Assembly: GCA_963931925.1 (NCBI GenBank)
Contig: OZ007569.1
Span: 71,985,618-72,049,617 of the forward strand
DNA: 64,000 nt
From: Onchidella celtica
Lineage: Eukaryota > Mollusca > Gastropoda > Systellommatophora > Onchidiidae
Direction: 5' to 3'
Shown here: piece by piece, positions 26,401 to 38,400 of the stretch
Position numbering within the stretch: position 1 is the stretch's first letter
Layout: every line of letters begins with the position of its first letter
The notes under the pieces: model-generated
What the model was told of the DNA's origin: nothing
The model's database searches: none
What the model saw: the letters and a program-made list of their open reading frames with translations, nothing else
Position numbers and translations under genes: made by a program

Positions 26401-29400
26401 ACATATAGTGTGTACCTTGTTCTTCATTTGTCAAGCAGAAGTAGCAATCATTATGATGATCACTCTGTTCTCACCAAACTAGTCGGAGGCCAAAAGGCAT
26501 GCTTTTAACTTTCTTTGCTGACTACATCTTTTATGTACAGTTCTTGCAGGCCATGTGAGGTGCAGAATATTTCATCTTGAAAATAAATCTAATGGATTGA
26601 AAAGGGGGCGAATCTCTGAGGGGCGGTATTCCAAAATGTAGGCATGATACCACTTCTAGCACAATGGACAATCAAAGAAAAGTGTATGCAGGTGGTGTAT
26701 GCCAAATTTCATGGTGATATCAAGAAATGCAATGTTATTCCCCAAAGGGACCCCACTATTTTACAAATTCATACACGAATGAGAGACCATGGAGTTAGGT
26801 GTGACTTTAATTGATGATTGATTGAAATGTTGTATCTTAAAGGATGTGGCTTTCAACAAGAGGGGAAAACACGAGTAACTTTCCCCGACTTTAGTCCGTA
26901 TTTGTTCTATCTCCACATTCTGAAAATCTAGAGATCGTTTAATGTGTACAAGAGATAAAACGAATGCACACTTTGACATTTCTTTAAAATTCGTTGAGGC
27001 ACTTATCAAGCTGTTTCACAGTTCATCATAATACTTGAGCTGTAAACATTTATCGACAAATTTCTGACTTGTGCAAAAAGTGGAGTTGGAACAAACAGGA
27101 ACCAAGGTCGCATTTTGGTGACTTTGTATTTTGCCAGTTTTGTTTCAACATAGTTTATTGCTGGTTCCTGCATATGTTATCTTTGATGTCTTATACGTGT
27201 AATATGTGTTCTTTGGATTATCACAGCTGGGCTGGTTTCCTTTGGTTTGAAAAGGTTTAAACTGCTGGCACATTCAAAGGAAATTTACTTTTAGATGGAA
27301 TTTGTGTTGCCCATAAACCAATAAGGACGTGCATAGAATTCAAGATTTAGGTTTAAATCAAGAATAGAATCTACTAGAATATCAGACTTAGAAGCACCAT
27401 GCGAAAAATAAAAATGGGTACCCAGAAATTTCATGTGCAATAAACTGGGGTGACTGAGGAGTGGCCATATCTTTAAATCTGGCCTTCAGCTGATCCAAGC
27501 TTTTTGCACAGTCAGCATGCAATGATATTTCTCTTTAATTGTTGGGAGGATCGTTATGAACGGGACATTTTTAGCATAATTGGTAGGATTACTGAACAAA
27601 TAAAAAATCAAATAAGTATTACTAATTTTGTTTTAGTATACAGATCTGGGGTGGATGTAAGAATGCCATCAGCCAAATGTACAGGAAGCAGGCCTAATGA
27701 ATGAAAATCGCCAATATACAATACAAAACATATGAACACTTGTGCAGTCAAAAGGACTAGTAATAATAGTATTTAAAATTTAAAGTTCCCTTTTTACCAT
27801 CTCTTAACAAAGACATGCTACAAAGCTGGAGTATCAGTGAATTTTAACTGGGAGGACATCAGTATTTAAGTGTACTCAAAAAAGGGAATTGTACACTGTC
27901 TCATTGTCTGGTTGTGCTATGTGTTTCGTAAATTTTCAGCAAGGTGATAACAGTGACTGAAGCACTATTAATAACACAGTAGCAGTTCACACAGTAGATT
28001 CACAGAACAGAAAGATGTACCTCGAACATGGCATTAGACGTTGGAGGTTATAATATAAATTTAATGCCCACAGATGAAGCCACAGCTGCTGCCACAAACA
28101 TCTCACCAGAACAACCTTCCTTTTACAAGTTGCGAGTTGAGGTCCAGCCTTTGTCAGGTGATAAAATGCGATATCTATTGAATTTTAAAGAGTGCGACTG
28201 AAATGTTCACTTTTATAAATGCGTACCCCCCACTAATGTGAAAATTTATAAGGGATGTTATTTATGGGGGTAGAAGCATGCAATTCAGATCAAAATTGGA
28301 CAGCTAGCCCCAGATACATTTAAAATTACAGACAGGTCTTGCAGGACTGGGAGGATTTGTAGTTTACTGTTTTGTCAAGTTGTAAAGGATTGATTTTTAG
28401 TGAATCAAATTGGGTTTCAAGAAAAAACTAAGACATTAATGATGTGCATTCCTTGGAAAAGGCAGTACTTTAACCTCTTTGTGATTTTTCATATACAAGG
28501 TACAGCATAGTTTCTGTGGCAAAAGGTATGTCATAAAATTAGCTGATTTTGCTATAACCGGAGACCTTAGTACTTTCTCCATACTTAATTCCATTGTAGT
28601 GACTTTATGTACTATTGTAGCAGGAAACAAACTGACCAAAAAAAAATGTGCCATGCCAAAAGGGTACAAATATAAACTTTTCAATTGGGAGATTTACAGA
28701 GCAGTTTTTTCTGCTTGTTTCCAACTTTCATTCTCATTCTTCTTGTGTCTGTCGAGCATCCAGCATGGAGCCAACAAGCCATCATTTGAATCCATGGTCA
28801 TTGAAAAGTTATAAACCTTCAGTTGAACAAAGATGGAAGTGATTAAAACGTATGAAGGGTATTGTTTACAAAATTGTTACAACACACAGTTTGAGGCTTG
28901 AGTTTTAGTTTAATGGCATGTTGGCATGAGAACGAAGGAAGGAGGGGGGAGGAAGGAATTAACTTGTTTGCTGGCCAATGATTTTTTTAAGCCTTTGCAT
29001 GTGGTCTTGAAAGAATTTGTCTTAATTGCACCACTTGTTTCCAATTTCATTTGATGAGTTTCGGGTGCTTTTTTACTCTTTTGTCTCTATAATGGGAATT
29101 GAACTCTCTATGTAATAATATTTGAAAGTTTTACAGAAAAGTGATGTCATGAAAATCATTGTCAAACACTCACAATAATCTTAAAATAAAACAGTGCATG
29201 CACTAAACAGCATTGTGAACTTCTGGGCCACTTAAAAAAAAAGAAATACCCTGAAATCGCATTTGGGTTTAAAATAAAAAGTCATCTCAATCCAAATACA
29301 TTGAGCACTGCTGCTCATGCAAAGTAATGTTTGCTGTAAGTCTCCCGAACTTTCATTTAGAAAGACAGAATATTAAACATCCAATCTATGACAAGCAAGT

Positions 29401-32400
29401 GACTTACTGAATCAAATGGAAAAAGTAAAATTTAATTACATTGATTGTTCTAACCATTATTTTCTTCCAATGATATAGGCAGTGACACTAATTCCCAGGA
29501 TACTGACAACAAAACACTTAGCCAGCTATACAAGACACTGTGTGACACTGTGGAGGCAGACATTCCTTTAAATGTAAGTGTTATTAGTAAGACAGTTATC
29601 CCATGCTGAAGGGTCTCTCTGTACCCATGTCCATGTGGACATGCTGGCATGACCTCCAGAAAACTGAGCAGATCAGTAATTCTCACCATGGGTGATATCG
29701 CCCCATGGAGAAGAGTTTGTGTTTCAAAGGGGGGCAAAAACAAAGTAAAAGCCGACCAGAAAGGGGAGGGGAATCATCCAAGGAACAGTTTGCTTTCAGT
29801 GCCGATTTTGTTAAAAATGGTTATATTAGACTCTCCATGAATGTCATTCCTATTTTGTCCGGTAATTTAAATGCTTTTTCAGTGGAATTGTCTACATTTT
29901 TTCACGAGCATTTCACGTTCATGAATTGAGTATAATGCTTGTGCATGAAAAATGGAGGACGGTGGTAGGAGTGTGGTTGTAGAGAGTGGTCGTGTAACGA
30001 AAAAGCAGACAATCTCAGTTTGCTTCCATTTTGCCTTTTATGTAAAGGAGACATTATAGAATGGAGGTGGGGGCAATGTAGCATCACGTCAGAGCGTCGC
30101 TCTGGTCATTCTGGCATGGGTGACAATCTACGATGTGACATCATCTAGTGTCACTACAGAATCCTGATTCCGCAGATCACATAAGATATTAACTTTGAAT
30201 TTCTATTATGCAGCAGAACCTGCTTAAACCGAAAGTGGATAACAACAAATTTCTCTTTATCCGAAAACATTTCTGTGGTCCCGCCGTAATCCTTCTATAT
30301 TCTTCTGTATTCCTTATAAGTTCCCTCTTAACAGGGAAAGAAAATTGTATAAAAACATTTTAACCGAAAAATTCTCTTTTACCTGCTCTTTTTAGCAAGG
30401 CTGCTGCTTCAAAAGTTTAGTGCCTTTGATGTGAAATAAAACAATCCTGCCTTGTTAATTTCATGCACGACTATACAGGGCTACTAATAGTGTCTTTGAA
30501 CAGGCTGACGAGGATACCAGACAGTAAGGTGCCTTCTGGTCTTCTCACCATTCCGTGTGTCATGGGCGTCACATCGTCTACAACACATTCACTAACAGTA
30601 ATTCTCCTGTAATTCAAGTACATTATATTCCATACAACCATCCACAATTTGTCTATACTTTTAGGCTACTGCACATAAAGGTCAAAATTGGGCAAAACGA
30701 AAAAGTTATATGTAGCGAAGCCCCACGTGAGAAATAATACCCAAACGATACAAAGCAAACTAAAGAGAAGACAGAAAATGGTCAAATTTTCGGCTTTCGA
30801 CTTTATCAAAAAAAAAAAAAAAAACAGAAATACAGAAAAATGGAACGGAGAAAACAATCGAACAATAAAATGTGAAAGCCAAAAATTTGACCATTTTCGG
30901 TCTTCTCTTTAGTTTGCTATGTATGGTTTGGGTATTATTTCTCATGCGGGGCTTCGCTACATACAAGTTTTTCTTTTTGCCCAATTTTGACATTGCTTAT
31001 GGCCCTGCTGCGACCCCACAGTTTTTCTGTGGTTTTTATAATATTTTGTATAAAGGTGCAGCTCATTCATACACACACACACACACACACACACACCACA
31101 CATACTACACACTACACGCATGCACGCATGCAAAATGGAGTTTCATTGTTGAATACAGCACATCAAAGGGAGTAATGAAGTAAAATTACCAATATATCTT
31201 ATCACTTCCCTTCAAGACACTAAATATTGCAATTTTAAAAATTACTTTTTATCCAAAATTCTGTTTTTATGTAATACAGTTGTTGGTCCCCCTGAATGTC
31301 GGCTTAAGCAGGTTTCATTGTAATAATGAATGAAAACAGAACAGTTACAATCATTTTGTACTGATTTGTGTGAGGGTTACTCTGAAACCCTGAGATGTCT
31401 ACAAGACTGCACCCTTGCACATCTAGAAAAGAGGAAGGGGAAAAATGACAGCTTCCTAGCCCTTCATTAGGATTTGGGATTTGTTGAGGAGGCCGAGAAG
31501 TTGACATATCTCACACAATCATGTATGATTGTCCAGTACTGTCACTGTATGCGAGTCTCTTTTAACTCCACTTTGCCCACTTCTTATTTAAGCAACTTGG
31601 GTTAAAAGTGGCAAACTCTCAAAAATGTACGAATAACAGAAATGATAACTTGAACTTTCTGGGTTAATTGTAACTATATTCTTTACTCATTTGTTATGCA
31701 GGAATTCGAAAATGGCAAGTTCTACAGTTCTAAACTGCATAAGAAGAAAATAGAGCATCTCAAGAATGCAAACAAAAAATACCATAGAGATGCAGTTAAG
31801 TTGATTTCCCAACTTGACTGCATGGCCATTCCACATGAAACGATCAACAGGTTTTGTTTGGACTGCAAGCCGCTGGACAACTTCAAAGAGTTTATGGATG
31901 TGAGTATAGAAAGTATAGAATATTGTCGGCATATATATCAGTTTGATAACAACCACTATAAAAACAGGTGCACAACATTTTGTTCAAAAATTCTGAAATC
32001 TGAAAAGCTCCGAAAATGGAGCATTTTACAACTGAGCATCACTTACATCGTCAACAACCTGAAGTAGTGCCAATCCCGAGCCAATGTCTACAAAACTGCC
32101 ACACTTGCATCAGGTGGCAGGAGACTTAGTTCAACACTTCCAAGTAACATATGCAACTGACACGTGAATACTTATCAAAGCCACTGGCAGCCAATTTCTT
32201 TGATAGACCAGAGAAACTTTGCCCACAATTACCAATCTCTGTTTTATTATTTTGCCTTTAGCGAACAGTTACAGATTACAAAGCATAAAGCAAAGTGGGG
32301 GGGGGGGGGTGGTATCCTTGTGATCGGAATTTTACATTGCCCTATTGTCCTTAATCCTCAAACAGTTTTTAATAGTCACTGGTGACGGGGGTTATAGTCT

Positions 32401-35400
32401 ATTATATTTTGTGATTATTTTTTTTATAAGACCTGATGAATTAATTATGATTATTTTGTGAAAATAAAGCGTTTTCTATTGATACATTAAAAAAAAACCC
32501 ATCACTTTGAAGAGTCAATTTGTTGCAAAAATGGACATTAAAGTTGTGAAGCCTAAAATTTACATGTCCCATTCTATGATTCCAAAACTGGTACCAACTA
32601 AAGTGAAGACAGGAAAAACTGCAAATTGTGCCATCAATCGCATGGTCTTGACCGAAAATGTAGACATAAATCATAAATGTGTTGCCTGTCTTCTGTGTTC
32701 TTGTGTGTTTTCAAGAAGACAGAAATAGTTTAGCCAAATGGCAAATCATTAGATTTGACGTATAAAATTTTGTTCATGTAATAAGTGACAGTTATCCAAT
32801 TCATGGCTTCATTATGATTTTTTGCAAAATCTTTCTGTGAAAGGGTTTTCAGACTGTTAAATACATCAAAATTTACACAGGATATGTAGTATGGTTACAC
32901 CAAAACACCAGTCATGTCATGAATATTGATGAAATTGCCTGAAACTTACATGTATAGTGGAAAAATGGATGAACTTTGATAGCGTGATAAATTTTTATTG
33001 TACTCTCTCTATACTTTTTCCCATATTGATTTTGTCATAATGTCATTTTTGTGTAAAAATTCTATTTTTAGTAACATGATTACATAACTCATAAATCTCA
33101 TTCAGCTATTGTGAAAGTAAAGTAAAATTAAGGTTACATTTCTGAGCAAAATGATACCAAATAATCACTGGTAATTTCATGCAGTCTTGATGATTCTCAA
33201 AATTCAGATCTACCTTCTGTACTTAGAAAACAAAAAATGTCAGAAATCCGAAAACGTTCAAGAGAACCAAACTCAACGCCTCCTACGGTACCTGATGAAA
33301 GTTGGTAGGGTCTTTGCACCGTGTCTCTCCCACTTGTCACATCTGCATCAAAGGCACCAAATACAATCCAACACGTCTCTGTTCAGAGCAGCATTTAACG
33401 TCTTTGCATACATTTTTCTTTCCAATGAACAGCACTGTACAACTACAATATATTTACTGTATGATATTTACTTGTGGTGTAAAAATCTGTAAGGTTTACT
33501 GCAGAAAGAACAATTTAAGCATGTTTACTCATGTGTTTCAGTGAAAATGTTGGCACACACCCCGCTAGGGGTAGTAACTGGAAGTAATTATAGTAATAAT
33601 AACAATAACAGACATTTATATGGCGCTTCACCCCGTAATACAAGCTGTAAGCGCGTCACAGTCATTCTACCACCCACTTTCAATTCACCAATACAGAGAA
33701 CATACTGAAACATGTGACAATGGTCAGAAACAGCTGTAGCTGCATTTTATCAATTGAAGAGATGTGATTTTTAACATTTTTCTTGCAAATTCACAATTGA
33801 GTTTGTACATGCCTTGAGGCAGTGAATTCCAGGTCTCCAGGCCATAAAAAGATAAATGATAGTTCACCGAGTGACTTAAGAGACATAGTTGGAACTTTTA
33901 ATTTGTTATTTCAGCAGAAGATTGTTGTTGATGTGATGGAACATATAGATTCAGTAACTGGCTAATGTAATACGGTGCATTTTATAATACTATATAATAT
34001 AGGTGTCGGTAAAATGATGTGGCCACCTTGTGCAAAATACGTTTCTCAGCTTGCAGCCAGTGCGCAGACTTCAGAAGAGACAATGTTGTTTTGCATCTAC
34101 TCAGGCAATGTTGTTTTGGGCAGTTCAAATGTTTTTCATTTTATCCATGGATATTCCAGTCAAGAGAGAATTCCAAAAGTATAGTTTAAACAAAATCAGT
34201 GATTTCACCAAGAATGCTGCGATCTCATAGGAGAGGAAGTATCTGATTTGACCAATTCACTTGATTTCAAGATTGCCTAACTTGGCTGGACCTTGACAAA
34301 TCGGGCCAAGATTTTTTTTGTATATTTAGAACATTGCTTCAAATTTCTACCAGTCTTCCTCAAGTGTATTCTGCCGACTTCTCCAAGAGTCCCTACACTG
34401 CCATTTCCTCTGTTCTTCCTTTAGTTCATAGTAATTTGTTTCTGTTCATCCAGTTCTTCACAGATGCTAGGCAATTCATACATCTGTGGACAATTGCATC
34501 AAGCAATACTAATTGGGGTAGTTCAGCCATAAAGTGAGGTCTCGTTTTAATAAAAGTGATATTCAAGATCTTTTTGTTATTATTTCCATAACCTGTGGTT
34601 GTGTGTAAATAGTAAACAAAATCAGTCCAAGTACAGAAACAGTGGCAGGCGTGCTATATTTAAGAAGATATCTTTTCAAATTTTCCGTCTTTGGTCATGA
34701 TAACTTGTAGGCAATTTGACACCTAAGAGTTGAACCATCTGTGGGCTGTGCTTGTTACATCAAAAACTACTTCAACAAAAATGGTGGTCAACAGTACTGA
34801 GTGTGGCTGAAAGTTATAGAAGACGTCGCAGAAGAAATTTGCCAGAATCGGCCTCAACAAGAAGATCATTCATAACTCTAGGAACCACTGTTTCAGGACT
34901 ATGACAAAAGCAGTAGGCTGATTGAAAAGGTTCTGTGAAGTTTATGATTTGCAAATGAGATGTTAACTGCTGAAGAATGACCTTTTCAAGAGTATTGGAT
35001 AAAAGTGTCAATTTTGAAACAGGTCTGTAATTTTTCTGAAGGTTCTGGTCTAGTGTCTGTTTCTTCAACAAAGGTTTCGCTAAAGCCACCCTTTGAAAGG
35101 TTCTGGCAGCTAGTAGCTCCCCACTACTCAAAGAATCATTAGTAATAGTAGTAATCAATGGAATAAGTTCATCATTAAAAGAAACAAGGAGAGTTGTCGT
35201 AAAAGGATCTACATCAAAGTAATTGGATGGAGCCTTTTTTCTTCTTCATCAAAATCATTTGGTAAGGATGTTTGCGTAACCTTCCCAAACAGTCTGTCAG
35301 AAATTTTGAATATTTGTTTAAACGTTTTGAAATCTTCAAGTTTACTACAAATTAGCCTTTTGAATTGCCCATTTCCATGACTGTTTTTTAAGCCAAATAT

Positions 35401-38400
35401 GTCCCTGTGAATTGTGAGTCCAGTGTTTTGCTTATTCGCTCTGCTTTTTGACACTCCAAGCAAATACCATGGAAAGCATGGCCAATTGGATAAACAGCCG
35501 GTTCTGAGGGTTGCACGCGTGTCCATAACATTCTTGCGTGTATGATTAAAGCTGTCAATGCTGACTTTTTTAAAGTTGTCGAGAGATTTTCATACCGCAT
35601 ATATATGTGTCAGCCCGAAACTCTGCAATGTCAATTCCCTTGATATTTCTTGATGTTATATACAGCTTTGAAACATTTGGTTTTACAATATCTGCCCCAA
35701 GAAGGGTAAAGGGTAGTGCTGAGGTCAGATATTAATCTGTTTAAGATAGTGACACTTCCAAAAGTCTCAGTGGGCATGATAACCCAATCAAGTAATCTAT
35801 AATGACGAATGTGATGGGTGGGATGTGAGATTATTTGAGTGGGCATTTCAGTGAAAAAATTCAAATTTCAACAAAGACCATGAAACTATGATCAAAACAA
35901 TAGCCTTGATCCACTGATTGCAAATCTTTTTTGAATTTTTTTAATATCTCAATTTGTTGCAAAGTTATGATTTGTTTTTTTCTGTAGTTATTTCTGGCTT
36001 AATTTTAGCACTAGCGACTGTGGCAGGATGGGGCGAACGACTCTGGCTGTCGGTAGGGGACGCTACCGCCAATTTCTATGTTATCGGATACAAACTAACG
36101 CTGTTGAATGTAAAGAAGCATTTTTATGCGAAGCCCAGCGCCTTGCTGATTGACTAAATTAATTGAATTTTTACCATATTCGGGAGAAAAGACCATTCAA
36201 AACATTTAAGTGAAGTTTCAAAAACATAAGACAAGTAGATTTTTTATGCACTCACAGATTCAAAATTTACTTCATTTTTTAATCAAAATATCTCTGGAAC
36301 TATCGAATCGACAGAAACTTGGAGAACGCCATTTTGAAGAGCATTCATTCCCCTTTAAAAATATGCATTGGAAGTGCCGACAAGTCGATGTTAACGAAAC
36401 AAAACGGACGGTTTTTGAGACCATGTAAATGCGCGAAAGTCACGTCAGTCACAGTTGGCAATGGGTGAAAAAGGCTGCCGCGCCAGCCTATCGGAGATGT
36501 GATAAAAAGTAAAAATCAGTTTGGACTAGCTAGTACTAGTACTCTGTACATTCCACACTCGCGTTATTGAAGCCATGGGTCATCCTCTTTGTCCACACAT
36601 CCCCTTTCCTGCTCCTTTCTGCCAACGCCGCAAAAGAAATAAAGAGGTCTTATTTGCAGTGAGTTGCCTAGGCATTTGCGGCAGCACAGTAGTAGATCTA
36701 GTGCACTTGCTGCGCTCTGGTTGGGGAGAAATATGTCCATATAAAAGGAAAGAATGGAATAACATGTCGAATTACGGGGAAATACATTCGACTCCACATA
36801 CTATGATGTCGCCCGATATTTTTCTTTTATCCCTTTCCCAATACCTCATTTCTACGGGGAAAAAAACGTTTAGTATGACATCTTGGAATCAGTCTTTACT
36901 CTTTGTGCAACCTCATTTTGAAAACCGACAGAGAGTGGCGCCATGCGTATTCAGACTGGATGTGGTCGCTTTGTCCATGAGTATGGGATTTTATCAATTT
37001 TAGTCTGCCTGCATTACAGATTCCCAACACTCAGAGGAGCTCATTATCATTGCCATGTGTTATTCACCACGCGGACCAATAGTGCAATATTAAATAATGC
37101 ATCAGATGTCATAAAATGCAAATGGCCACTGATTTTACTTTGTTTTTACTCTGTGTCTAGTGAAAATGATTGAATCTCTATTCCGTAGTTAAAAAAAAAA
37201 AATTGTAGCCACGCGTGTTACGGTGCCTACACGTGGGTAACCTGTTTGCTTTTTCTCCTTATCATAACCTCTGCTCTCAATGCCCAACCCGAGTAAAACC
37301 AGTGGCCTTGTGCATTTTACGACATCTGATGCATTATTTACAATTATACTGCATTATCGATCCACCTGATGAATAACACATGGCAATATTTGAACTCACA
37401 TGAGTGCTACTGCTAGGAATTGGTAATGCCAGCAGAATAAAGTTTGTAAAATCCTACACTCATGGACAAGGAGCTAGACTACATCCAATTACGAAAGATG
37501 GCAGTGTGTGTTTGACCATGACACAGATTAGGAAAATAATGCAAAGCATTTTTCTTTCCTCTATCGGTGTTGAAAATGAGTACACAAGGAGTAATTTTTT
37601 TAAGCAGTAACCCCTCAGACAACCTAATACACATAGCACTACACAAAAAAAATACCCCCTCCCCCCTTAAAAAAATCATAGTTTACCTATGCCTACCATG
37701 ATTTGATGGATTCCGCGATGTTATTTATTATGTCCCCCGTATATCATGCTAACCAATGTCAACTGCAATTAGTAGCATTAAAGAAGGACCAGGTTGGGAC
37801 TTAAAAGTTGTGTCGAGCTGTCCAGAATGTTGACAAAAGCCATCGTGAGATAAGTGGATTGGACTGTATTTCATAACTTCTCTTTCGTCTTCGTATAACA
37901 CGCGTCGAAAATAGCCAATATTACCATCCTCTGATGCATCGGCGCTCCTTAATTGACCCCTTTCTGTGAATGTTCTATTGCTTCCTATATCTTTCATTTT
38001 GCTTTCATTTGATATGTCATTTGATATGCTTTTGAACATTATGCCGTTAATAATGAGCTGTTAAAGATGAGACCCTTTTTTTTTGAGTTGGTCAAAAGCA
38101 ATTGTGGTATACAAGGAGTTAATGTTGATATTATCAAGCTATGATTTAAAAGCATTTTGATATTACATTACTGCACAAAACAGGCAAAGCAAAAGAGTGT
38201 GTGTCTGTGCGTGTGTGTCTGTGTATGTGCGCATATGCACGTAAATTTCATTTTTTTTCTTTTGTTTTCATTTCTGACTTACGATATATGGGTGATTGCT
38301 GATAACTGAGTTGTCCACATGAAGATTGTTTTACAAACTGGATACACAATTTTTTTTTTTCTTCTGCCATCCTGAAACAGACCATTTTCAAAGTACCTAA

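Noticed and set aside
33187-33492. Candidate exon ORF in intron 7
   Set aside because: No domain motif, no suitable splice pair with compatible phase, and composition like the flanking intron.
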